From: Entoloma clypeatum
Lineage: Eukaryota > Basidiomycota > Agaricomycetes > Agaricales > Entolomataceae
Reading direction: 5' to 3'
DNA: 64,000 nucleotides
Assembly (NCBI GenBank): GCA_963565915.1
Contig: OY751485.1
Location: forward strand, 2,914,001 to 2,978,000
This document shows, piece by piece, positions 23,167-33,900 of the stretch. The position numbers and the translations under genes are program-made. Within the stretch, counting starts at the first letter, position 1. Each line of letters starts with the position of its first letter. Below the pieces are notes generated by a model, which saw nothing but the letters and a program-made list of their open reading frames with translations, was not told the DNA's origin and searched no databases.

Positions 23167-23910
23167 ATGCCTCGCAAGAAGCCTTCCAAGCAGCAGAATG
23201 CACCTAGTGTGCCCATTCCTGGTGCTCCCCCCCGTAACAATGATCTTCTCCCAGATAATCATCCTCTCCACAAATACTTGGTTCGCCCCGTTTTTGCCAA
23301 CATAGAACACACCAATTTCCTCGGCGATCTCGAACGTTCATTCTGCGTGGACACCGTGAAATACTACTTTCGCGAGTCCCCTTTCACCTTTTCTGAACTG
23401 TCCCCAACATTCCAAAACCGTCTAAAGTACTTCTCGTCATGGATTGACCATTACACAGAACACCGACAGTTGGCGAACTCGTCCACCCAGACGCCTTCAC
23501 CACCCCCTCCCCCACCAGCACCAGCTGCCCGCCAGTCCTGCTCGACGCAGACTCTCCCTCCCACGCACAAGGCACGTTCCTCACAAACGCCTCATGCCCC
23601 CCACGCCTCTGCAGCAGCCCAGACCTCTGGTCCAGACCCGCTACAAGCGCCCACCCTTTCCTCCGTGCCTTCCCAGGCACCGCCTCATGCTTGCGCTTCT
23701 GTGGCAGTCCAGGCCTCAGCCCTAGACCCACAAACGCCCACACCTCTAGCGCCTCTCCCGGCGCCTTCATCTCCCACACGCTCCTATGCCTCTGTGGCCT
23801 CCACTTCCCCCGCACCCTCTCGTGCCCCCTCTCCCCTCCCTGTTCCTGTCCTGAAAGGGCCTTCAGTGGCTCCTCCGTCAGCTCATGAATGGCGACCCCC
23901 TCCCTCTGGC
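23167..23910 (+). CDS. Half-LINE ORF, Pro/Ser-rich protein of unknown function (interrupted)
   Basis: The frame from ATG 23167 begins MPRKKPSKQQNAP and has a compact segment of about 90 residues (FLGDLERSFCVDTVKYYF, FSELSPTFQNRLKYFSSWI). A long Pro/Ala/Ser/Thr-rich tail follows. Element 4 encodes a related N-terminus (HKKSKQQNAP, FPELTPQFKERITFF), so the globular part is conserved. It shares no visible similarity with the full LINE's own ORF1. The small antisense insert breaks the frame at 23911. An RNA-binding, ORF1p-like job is only a guess. Confidence 0.6.
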
Positions 23911-24248
23911 TTTTTTTTTTTTTTTTTGGTCAACAATTTGTATAGCGGTATACTAAGGGTACAGTCCGCTTGACATAGAGTAAACTACATCGGTCCGAGG
24001 ACCTACGTACGCAAGAAGAACAAGCGGCGCAAAGCTCCGTCGAGCTGTTGAGTCCTTGTGCCAGGACGGGGGAGTTTGTTATAAACAAACGCGTTAGTAT
24101 GCGCACCCGAATATTCGGCCGCGCGATACAAGAGCACTCCAACCTTGTGAGGTTGGCCGTTAGCGGCGCTGGGGGGTGTCTGCGCCCCGCCCCCCAAAGA
24201 AGCGCCTGTGCGGTTCTTATCCTTCGATCGTGTTCGCTTGCCAGAGGG
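23911..24248 (-). mobile_element. Short antisense polyA retro-insert with 15-bp TSD
   Basis: CCCCCTCCCTCTGGC occurs at 23896-23910 and again at 24249-24263. Element 4 has this sequence uninterrupted. The insert begins on the plus strand with 17 T, so it is polyadenylated on the minus strand. Minus-strand reading gives an open frame through GVLLYRAAEYSGAHTNAFVY to a stop near 24003, then a short 3' trailer. This fits a SINE, a truncated LINE of another family, or a processed mRNA copy; I do not recognise the source. The 5' junction carries an inverted 12-bp copy of the target (CTTGCCAGAGGG). Confidence 0.75.
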
Positions 24249-24915
24249 CCCCCTCCCTCTGGCAAGAGACATCGTCAGTCTCCACCCAGATCGCCCCACC
24301 CCCTGCCATCTAAACCAGCACCTATCCCCTGCTCTTCAAGACCCTTGAGTCCTGAGCCCCCTCATGTGTCTGCCCCCAAATGCGGCGGCCCACCTCCCCC
24401 TCCCCAGAAGGCTTTCTCCCCTTTGCTTCCGCCTTTCCCCCCCAGGATGCGCTCTCCATGCCCTCCCTCTCCCCCTTTCTTCCCCTACATGGGACCCCCC
24501 ACCAGGATTGCTGCAACCACGGCCCTCCTTTCTCCCCACGTTCTTGAAGAACTTCAACCCAAAGGCTGCGCCTCAACCCGCCCCCTCTGTTCCCCTTCCC
24601 TCCCGCTCATCCGGCCTGTCCAAGGTCACGCTCCCGCTGATCCGATGGGCTGCCGATGGGATCCCAACAATTATGTGGCAAACGTTCTCATCCCCTTCTG
24701 TCTGAAGTCTTTTTCTTTCTTCCACGTATAAGGAATTTCACAGACGTTTCAGTGTCCATCTCTATCCTTTACTTATCGGATATGCACATAGGCCGTCCCT
24801 AGAGGGCCTTACTCTACCATGCTACTCATACCGCGGTCCCTGCTTAGCAGTAGTGGTTACCCCTTGTACCTAGTACAGACCAGACTGCGATCGGGCGCCG
24901 GTATATAAATTGAGG

Positions 24916-24946
<31 letters not shown>

Positions 24947-25054
24947 CATGCACAACCAGCCGTCCCATCCTCTTCCTCTAACCACCACCATCGTGATTAG
25001 GCGCCCGCACCTTTTTCATTGATTGTTGCTGGTTGTAGTAGATCATAGTTCAAC

Positions 25055-27445
25055 ATGTCTTTCCATGATGAACCCCCCTCTTCCTCTGGTGGTGGTCGGG
25101 CCCTTAAGGCTCCATCGCTCGCTAGATCGACCAGGATCGACACTCAATCTGTCGCCAAACCCCCCGTCTCTCTTGATTGGCCAGATTCTCCAGCTGATTG
25201 CACTCAATCGCCATCCTCTCCCGCACCATCCGGTAAGGCCGAGAAGATTCATCTTAGGCAGAAGGCTCGCAAGTCTGCCCTTGGCTCCGTCAGCCCTGTG
25301 GAGGGTAATCCCGCTGGTAGCTGGTCGGAGGAACCAATCAATGTCGACACTCTTCTGGATGTTGACCAACTCGTTTTTGTGGAGCCTCTAGTCCCCAGCA
25401 AGACTGTCTACCGCAGCGACACCCCCTTCAGTGGGCAGGCCAAAGCGGCAAGGCACTCTTCCATCGCACTTCCCGCTAACACCGGACTCGTGACGTTTGA
25501 GACTGTTCCGGATTACATACTCAATAATCCGAAGCACGATCTCATCCCCAGCGAGTTACAGATCAACATGGCAGGTGACAGCGAGGACAACCTCATTGCA
25601 ATGTGCGCTGCTCTCAAAACTGTCGGCGAGGCTATCGACTTCGGTCTGGCCTCTGGTGGCACCCTCACTCGGCTCAACATGGCCACCCTCTCTGCTGCCG
25701 TCATTTCATTGGCACAGCGGGTCATCATTCGAGGCATCACACGAGATGCCGTCGCTTCCAATGGAGTCCTCAAAGATGAGTTCTTCATGCTCTTCGCTCT
25801 CATGGGCGATAAACGTGGCTTTAGCCTTAACAGCGACGGCAACCTCATTCACAAGGACTACATCGTCCCCCCCCCTCCACCCCCTCCACCCGGCCCCCAG
25901 GGCAAAGGCAAGTCTAAGGCCCCTCCTCCTCCCAACCCTCCCACCACCTCACAGGTGGCGGACGCCTCCATGTCGGACTCCTGGTGAGTCCACAAATCCC
26001 CTGCCCCTCCCAAAGCTTCTAGCTCTGGTAAGGCCCCGATCCCGTGCGGCACCAAGGGTTTACCCTTGGCGCCCATCCCAGTAGTCCAGCCTTCCAAGGG
26101 TTTACCCTCTGGAACGGTCAGGCGAGCCCCCAGGATCGACGACACATCGGCATTCCTGCCCTTACCGCCCAAGGGCTCTGCCTACAACAGAGCTCCTAGA
26201 CCCTCCTATGCCAACAAAGCCAAGAGTGGAGCACACGCCGCGCCTACGGGCAAAGTGCCTGCAGAAACTGGAGGTGATGTTCTCACCCCGAAGACTCCTG
26301 CGGCTCCTAAGCCCAGAGTGTCCTCGACCACCAAGGGCACCAACAGGCGCTTTGTCATGATATCGAGCTCCGAGTGGGCTCTTTTCAAGAAACGCGACGA
26401 GGTTCACAAAGCTGCTCTTGAAGCGCTTGCGAATCTCAACTCTCCTCTCTCCCTTGAGGCTGCTGACTTATGCCCTGAAGGATTGAGGATGAAAACTATC
26501 AGTTCCACCGGTTGGATCGTGCCCACCGACATTGAACTCACCAACATCGGCAAGTTCGTCGAACGCTTGCTCGAAACCAACGATGCGGAGATCAACGTCT
26601 ATCTTCCGACATCTAAATCCTTCCTAAAGTTGACTGGCGTGCCCCACGTCCTCAATGATGAGCCCATTTCGTCTGAGGCCATTGGCAAAATCATCATGAA
26701 ACACTGCTTCACAGTCATGAGGAAACGAGTCGCCCTCACATCTGCTGCTCAGATCGTCACCTACTCCAAAACTGCGGATACATGTACAGTCTATTTCGAT
26801 ATCCAGGACTCCCAGAGCGGGGCTGCCCTGAACACCCTTATCAAGACCAAGATTCGCTGGAATGTCGAAGCGAACTTTAGGCCCTCCCCCATCAGACAGG
26901 CGGACAAGCGCATCGGCGTCCCCCTCTGCAGGAACTGCTTCCAGTGGGGGCACCAGATCCGAGACAACGGAACTGGCTGTCCCTCCAGACCCCAACTCTG
27001 TTCCGCATGTGGTGGCCCTCACCACGTTGACAACCACAGGCATCACGCCCCCTGTTGCAAGGGCACGCCTAAAGCCAATCCCCCCATCGCCCCCACCCCT
27101 GCTGGGCAACCGTGCGATCATGCCCCAAGGTGTCGCAACTGTGGTGAAGACCACCGTTCTGACTCCACCATATGCAAGTTCTGGAAGAACCGCTTCGATC
27201 CCTCTTTCCACCATAAGGCGTATGATAAAGCCGCTACGAAGGATGCATCTCGCAAGGCAGCCAAGGCTGCCCGCCCCACCACCACGATGGCGGCCAAGGT
27301 TGCAACCCTTGTCCCCACCGATCATAATCACTTTGAGGTTCTGGATGGTATGGAGGACGTTGCGCCTACGGGACCTGAACCAGAACCCATGCAAACTGCC
27401 ACAACTAGTGGGACCAGCCCCTCCGATGGCGTTGTTAATGGTTGA
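25055..27445 (+). pseudogene. LINE ORF1, gag-like with CCHC zinc knuckles, one in-frame stop
   Basis: From ATG 25055 (MSFHDEPPSSSGGG) the frame stays open to 27445 except for a TGA at 25985-25987; both halves are in the same frame, about 796 codons in all. The first half ends in a Pro-rich linker. The second half holds RRFVMISSSEWALFKK, a helical middle, and three Cys/His clusters: CRNCFQWGHQIRDNGTGC, CSACGGPHHVDNHRHHAPC and CRNCGEDHRSDSTIC. These are nucleic-acid-binding knuckles typical of LINE ORF1 proteins that package the element RNA. The ORF2 start codon at 27438 overlaps its end. Confidence 0.85.
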
Positions 27446-27598
27446 TACAACCGCAGCGCTTGACGTGGATGAGCTGGTCTCCCTTAAGTTATGTACCCAT
27501 AATGTTCGGAGAACTAACGCTATCATTGAATCTTTCCTTGTTAGACACAATGAAGATATCGATATCTATTTTGTACAGGAACCTGTCAAGTACCTCGC
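27438..27598 (+). pseudogene. LINE ORF2, first part (start of APE endonuclease)
   Basis: The ATG at 27438 lies five bases before the ORF1 stop, an overlap that suggests coupled reinitiation. The segment reads MVDTTAALDVDEL, then LCTHNVRRTNAIIESFL and DIYFVQEPVKYLA. The Asn and Glu in HNVR and VQEP are the first two catalytic residues of APE-type LINE endonucleases. It stops where Gypsy-1 begins at 27599; the rest resumes at 40489. Confidence 0.85.
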
Positions 27599-28091
27599 TG
27601 TTACATTCCGATCAATTCCAACGATTTCCGACCAATCCCGACACCTCTGACACCTCCGACATTTTTGACTAATACTTATTATGCATACTTACTGTTATGA
27701 ATCTCATTACTATGTACATTACTTACATCCGACCATTTTACTTATGTTAAGAATCTCCGACAGCCACTCGTTATCCGACTCCAACAAAGCCACACATCCT
27801 CCGACATAGTATTTAAACTTATGTAGAATCGTGTATTAGCTTCAGTTTGAATATCAACTTAGATTCGACATCTTACCTCCCGTCCTCTTTCCAACTCTTA
27901 ACTTGAGTCTGACCTCTGACCTCCGATCCTCCGATCCTCCAATCCTTCAAAATAAGGACACCAACGTATTAGCGAGGGCACAACACACAAGTTGAAGCCA
28001 AGTCCTTGCCCCTACGTTGCACGCGCTCCGACCTTCCGACCTTCCGACGCATCTGACATAGCTCCGACGTTTTGTCGATCAGTTCTTAACA
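27599..28091 (+). repeat. Gypsy-1 5' LTR
   Basis: This 493-bp copy is equal in length to the 3' LTR. It has a TATTTAAA promoter-like word about 27810 and at least 13 copies of TCCGA on the plus strand by eye. I noticed no TCGGA on this strand. Confidence 0.93.
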
Positions 28092-28137
28092 GTATATTCA
28101 AACTGCCACTCGCTTATCCGTATTTCAAATTCCAGTT

Positions 28138-29193
28138 ATGGCAGCCCGCACCACTCAGAACTCCCACACAGCAGCAGCCGCAGCGGAAGCTTCAAACCTG
28201 CAGGACACCAGGGCGACATTTCTACATACGTTCCAAGATATTCCTGCAGAAGAATCTGCACCCAAACCTGACCCCATATCTCTGACACCTCGTCTCCAAA
28301 CACCTCAGACACAAGGACCTCCGATTCCTGAAGAATTCCGTCCTTTTAAATCTCCGACCTCTCCTTTTGACGATAACAATCCTTTCCGTCGCGAGCAAAC
28401 TCCAAACCTCGCCGAAGCAATTATGCTTATGACACAGGAGCTCCGACGTAGAGAGACTCCGAAAACTCCGAAAAAGAAGTCGAAGGAACCCGACACTTTT
28501 GACGGTTCCGACTCTCAGAAACTCACCAGTTTCCTCACACAATGCACACTATATTTCCAAAACAACCCCGCCTTTGACGACGATGATAACAAAGTCAGTT
28601 TCGCTCTGTCGTACCTCCAAGGAACCGCGCTTGAATGGTTTGAGCCCACCCTCTTGGGAGAGTCCGACGATGACTCTGTCTGGTTGGACGACTGGTCTGC
28701 CTTTGTGCACATCCTCCGATCCGAATTTGGACCTATTGATCTGACCGGAGAAGCAGAGGATAGCCTGGATCACCTTTGGATGCGCGACAATCAGAAGATC
28801 CTACGTTACAATGTGGACTTCAAACGTCTTTCTGCTCGCACACAGTGGGATGATGGCGCGCTCCGATATCGGTACTATACCGGTTTAGTGGAACACATCA
28901 AGGACGTTTTGGGGACTTTTCCCAAACCAAAGACTCTCGCCGAGTTGAAAGTAATGGCCCATAACATTGATGCTCGCTACTGGGAACGTCAACACGAGAA
29001 ATCATGCTCCTGCGACAAATCTACTCCGAAGTCTGACAAATCCAACAAATCCAACAAAAAACAGACCCCCGCTTCATCATCCTCCAACAACAACTCCTCA
29101 TCGTCTAAACCCAACTCGCAACAACAACAAAAATCGTCATCCACCTCTCCGAAATCCGCCTCTCCGACAAACTTGGCAAAGAGGGGAAATTAA
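28138..29193 (+). pseudogene. Gypsy-1 gag (capsid; zinc knuckle now out of frame)
   Basis: The ATG at 28138 opens MAARTTQNSHTAAAAAEAS. It reaches the retrotransposon gag core (KEPDTFDGSDSQKLTSFL, ALSYLQGTALEWFEP, YRYYTGLVEHIKDVLG), then a Lys/Ser/Gln-rich linker. Compared with the intact gag of Gypsy-2, a frameshift near 29190 puts the CCHC knuckle (CMFCGNVGHWASDC, about 29233-29274) in another frame. A TGA at 29214-29216 stands where an Arg codon is expected. Gag would form the virus-like particle that packages the element RNA; this copy cannot make the full protein. Confidence 0.85.
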
Positions 29194-29422
29194 CTCCCCA
29201 AGAACGCCAACGATGATTTGACAATAATTTATGCATGTTTTGCGGCAACGTTGGTCATTGGGCTTCTGACTGCTCGAAGAAATTGTCTTCTAACGCCAAA
29301 GCAAAGGCCCACGCGGCCCAAACTGAGGACAAATCGGAGAAGACGACCGAGTCAAAAAAATAGTAAGCAGTCCTCAGATTCCAGCACGTACTGGGGATTG
29401 TGTTGACTCCTTTCGTGCACCT

Positions 29423-30368
29423 TTGGAAACCCTCCGACTCAATGTGTCCGCTCTCTCAAATCCGAACTCTCTATGTATTGATTTGATATCTCCGACCTTT
29501 TCCGATTCTCTTCCGATAAAGACTCTTATTGATTCTGGTTCTACACATTGCTTCGCAGATACCAGATTTATTTCTTCTTTAAACTTATCTCCAACTCCGA
29601 TTCCTTCACCTATGGTTTTGAAACTTTTTGACGGTTCTTCAAATACTTATATCACGCAATCTATCATTCTTCCTCTCCGATTCCCTTCTGGTGAACTTCT
29701 GACCGTCGTGTTTTACGTGACAACCCTCGATTCGTCTTGTAATTTGGTTCTAGGACACAACTGGCTCACCCGCTACAATCTGTTGATTGACTGGGTATTG
29801 GGCAGTATCTTATTCCGTTCTACGTTACCCGACACTCCGAGTCCGACTCCGACGTCGACTGCTGAGGCAGCTCCGCCACCTCTGCAGTGTCCACCCTCTC
29901 CGATGGGCACCTCCAATCCGCTCACTCTGAACACCTCCGACCCACCACAGATTACCATGGTCAATGCAGCCGCATATCTCCATGCTTGTAAAGCTCCTGG
30001 GGCATATGCTTTCCGCGTTCACCTCTCCGACATCTCCACCAATTCCGTGTCTGTCTCCGACGACGCTCCCGACCTCTCTGGCATACCCGAGGAATACCAT
30101 GATTTTGCTGATGTATTCAGTAAGAAAAAAGCCGACACCCTTGCACCCCACCGACCGTACGACCTCAAGATCAATTTGGAGAAAGGTACTTCCCCTCCGA
30201 TTGGTCCGATGTACTCACTCTCGCAATCTGAACTTGGATCCCTCCGAGACTTCATCAACGAGCATCTCAATATTGGTTTCATCAAATCTTCTAGTTCACC
30301 TCACGGCGCTCCGATCCTCTTTGTCCAAAAGAAAGATGGATCACTCCGACTATGCGTCGACTACCGAG
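29423..30368 (+). pseudogene. Gypsy-1 pol, protease and start of RT (before Copia)
   Basis: This part carries the retropepsin site IDSGSTHCFADTRF near 29530, then LVLGHNWLTRYNLLIDW and the pre-RT linker EYHDFADVFSKKKADTLAPH. It ends with the first RT block GAPILFVQKKDGSLRLCVDYR. Copia enters exactly after DYR at 30369, with CCGAG duplicated (30364-30368 and 36148-36152). Confidence 0.9.
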
Positions 30369-30679
30369 TGTTGAAACTTTTCCCATCACGTAGATTAGAT
30401 TTAGATTAGATCACATCACGTGACCATTACATATCTTTCTTACATACTTGTTTGGTTGGTACAAACAGTAGTACGGTATATAAGACCAGGAAACTGTCAA
30501 TACCAACAAGTTGTCTCTTGACTCTTAACCAGCTCCATCGCTCTCACCAGCCTCAACCGCTCTCACTAGCCTTACCCCCTCCAAACCATGTAAGTGACCA
30601 TAGCGGTATCGTAGAGTACTTCCACTGTAGCTATGTTGCTCAGTACACCTGTGGCTAGCGCCCAGGTGGAACTTCAACA
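30369..30679 (+). repeat. Copia 5' LTR
   Basis: 311 bp with TATATAAGACC near 30476 as the likely promoter. Against the 3' LTR the visible differences are C/T in the CTCAACCGCTC region and G/A in CATAGCGGTATC, both at CpG. Confidence 0.94.
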
Positions 30680-30985
30680 GGTTATGGGCCCCGGATAGCA
30701 GAGGGACTTGGGAAACGCTGGCAACAGCGAGTACCTGCCCACTCTACCCTGGTTGGCAAAGAACCGATCGAAAGATCTAGGTTCTGAGTCTTACTTCTTC
30801 ACATATGAACCTGGGAACGTCATTACGACAAGTACCTGTCATGAGACGTCCCTAAAGGGGATTGACCTAGTACACTCCATGTGGAAACGTTGATCGCACC
30901 TTATACGTTTCTGACATATAAAGGGTTTTCCCATGACCGCTATTCCTGAAGGGAATATGTCATAAGGAATCATTTAATTGTTTTC

Positions 30986-33900
30986 TTGAATCATATTCAT
31001 AACACATCACTGATTGGGAACCCTTTCTTAGATTCATCTACAATGTCTACCTCTCGCTCTGCTCTTGACATCATCACCCCCTTCGACGGTATCGACTACC
31101 AGAGCTGGGCCGAAAAAATGAAATCTTACCTCCTCCATCAAGGAGTCTGGCGCATCGTCTCTGGCGACATCACTCGTCCCGTGATCGCTGACTTCACCAC
31201 CACAGTCTCCACCCCTGGGGCCACTGCTGCTGCTCCCCCTGTGCTGACTACCACGGTCGACCAGCCCAGCTTCCGTAAGGAAGAAAAAGCCTGGATCAGG
31301 GATGACGACGTAGCTCTCGGGGCAATATGCCTGAAGGTCTCTGAAGCGATCAGACGCCACATCAAGGACAGCACCTCGGCACTTGACGCGTGGAAATCGC
31401 TGAAAGATAACTACTCCAAGGTATCCCTGGCTGTCATCTTCGGCGACTTCAAGACCGCCGCCACCTTCAAGCTGTCTGGACACGACCCCGTGCCTGAAAT
31501 CGAACGCCTGGGGTCTCTTTTCGCTCGGCTCGCCGATTCGAACTTTGTTGTCCCCGATCTGATGCAGGCAATGATCCTCGCCAATGCGATTCCCGACGCC
31601 TGGTCGTCACTCTCCACCGCCCTTTTCCAGGTCTACGACGCCGACGATTTTACCTACAAAGCCGTCGCCGAGAGCATCATCTTGGAATACAGGCGCAAGT
31701 ATTCGGTTGGGTCTACTTGTGCGTCCAATGAGCAGGCCCGGAAAATTTCCGGGACAAAGCGAAAGGGGCAGGACCCCAAATGGGAAAGGCAGCAAAAGCC
31801 GAGTACCTCGCAGAACGATGCTGACGAGCAGCCTAACTCGACCGACCACAGTACCGCTTCTGAAAAGAAGAAGGGAAAAGGACGCTGGCGCAATCAGAAG
31901 AAAAACGCCAACACTGCGGACAACGCGTCCGAACATGTGGAGGAAACAGTTGAGTTTGTCGCTCCCGCCATCCACTTCCCTCCTCTTCCGGCACCGTCCT
32001 TCACCACCGTCACTGGTCGCGGGAAAACGACAAGTACCGCCCAGCCCGATTCCACAAAGATGCAGTCGCTCCTTCAGCGAATGAACCCCCCTCCGTCACA
32101 GTACACCGGGCTTCCTTCTGGAAAACCATCCGTGTGGAAAAAGAACGACCATGTCCGCAAACTCGCGTGCGGCATTGGTGCTCGCCCCTCAGGATCGAAT
32201 CTTCGTATCCTAGATACCATCATTCCTGACATCGACGAAAGGCCGGCTAAACAGCGTCGCATAGCCCCGTCGATAGAAGAATCGCTGAAGATGATGGACA
32301 TAGACCATCAAAGCGAGCGGATGGGGCCGGAACAATTCGAAGATGGGCTGATTGAACTTGACGGTTCGTCACATATTTCTCTCAAACTTGACCAAATGGG
32401 AAACGCTAATAATCACGCACAGACGTTTGAATACATATTAGCTAGTACCGATGCAGATAGTATAGATCTCTTTAGTGATGATCTGTACAAAAAATATATC
32501 AAACATTCCGCGTCCTGCACACACTGCAAAGAGAGAGAATGCGCTCAGTGGATCTTAGATTCCGGCGCATCATTACACTTTACCCATGAGTTCAAAGACT
32601 TCGCGTATTACAGGCCTCTCAAGGCTAAGCGATTTGTCCAAACAGCTGCAAAGGGAAAGAAACTGGAAATTCTCGGAGTTGGGGCCGTTCCAGTACGGCA
32701 TACCCTAAATGGGGAAACTAAAACCCATCTCCTACGACCGGTATTTTATATTCCGGATATGGACACACGTCTATTGTCCCTAGGCGTCTTCCTTAACCAT
32801 GGTTACAAAGTTGATGGAATGCGTGGAGAAATTAATATCTCTAAAGGGCTGAACAAAATACAGTTTTTGCCTCATTTCATCAGACAAACCATTTACTGGC
32901 TAGACACTGAAATACGCTATGACCAAATCCACGCGATCTCTAGCGAAATCACTGTTGAAACCTGGCATAAACGCCTTGGCCACCCAAATGACCAGGCGCT
33001 CAATAAGATTCCCACCAGTACCAAAGGAGTACCCAAAACGTTAGTACGTGAGAAATCACAGGAAAGCTGCACGGGGTGTCTAAAAGGGAAAATGCCGAAT
33101 CAGTCTTACCCTAACTCGATGACAAGGGCTGTCAAACCCTTTGATTTGATCCATTCGGACTTGAAGCAGATATCCACGGCATCGTACCACAAGTACAAAT
33201 ATTTCCTTACCTTTTTGGATGATTTTTCTTCCCATGTCTGGGTCGTCTTGCTTAGGAAAAAGTCAGGCGCCATCACAGTGCTGAAACAATTCCTTGCGAT
33301 GATCCAGAATCAATTCGCCGCCACCCCTAAAAAATGGCGGGTTGATGGAGGTGGAGAATTCGATGAATACAAGGATGTACTTGCCGATCATGGAATTCTG
33401 ATCGACGTCACACTCCCATATCAGCATCAGCAGAATGGTAGAGCAGAACGGATAAATCGAACTCTGTGGGAAAAATCTCAGGCATTGCGTTTCGACGCAT
33501 GTCTACCGCCGATGTGGTGGGAATTCTGTTTGGAACATGCAGCATTTCTATACAACAGAACCCCCATGCGGCGTCTTGAATGGAAAACCCCTTATTCCAG
33601 GGTGACCAATGAGATTCCCGACATGTCCAGCATCAGAGTCTTCGGATGCCAAGCATATGTATATATCCCAAAAGAAAAACGCAGAAACTCCCTGGAGTCA
33701 AGATCTCGATTGATGATTTATCTCGGATCAAAACCAGGGGTCAAAGGATACCGCTTCATGGATCCTGAGACCAACACGATTTTCATGGGTGGGAAAGCTA
33801 TCTTTGATGAAAGCAAGTACCCTAGATGCCACATTGACCCTTTGCCAGAAAACCATCCAGAAATGGAAAACCCAGAGCCGGTTGATGAGTTTGAGGATCT

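Larger units (their letters stand above)
23009..24946 (+). mobile_element. Non-autonomous half-LINE (element 2)
   Basis: It starts with a leader shared with the full LINE (TTCCTCTAACCACCACCATC, then a TTAGGCGCC block) and ends with the LINE 3' tail and 26 A. Between them is one Pro/Ser-rich ORF but no endonuclease or reverse transcriptase. ACATGCACAACC at 22997-23008 and 24946-24957 is its target-site duplication. It probably moves with the enzymes of the full LINE, recognised through the common 3' tail. Element 4 (about 52550-54188) is a second copy. It is interrupted by a small antisense insert at 23911-24248. Confidence 0.8.

Noticed and set aside
24322..24731. ORFs on both strands in the 3' part of element 2
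   Set aside because: Pro/Ser-rich frame shadows within a non-autonomous retroelement; no stable frame is shared with element 4.
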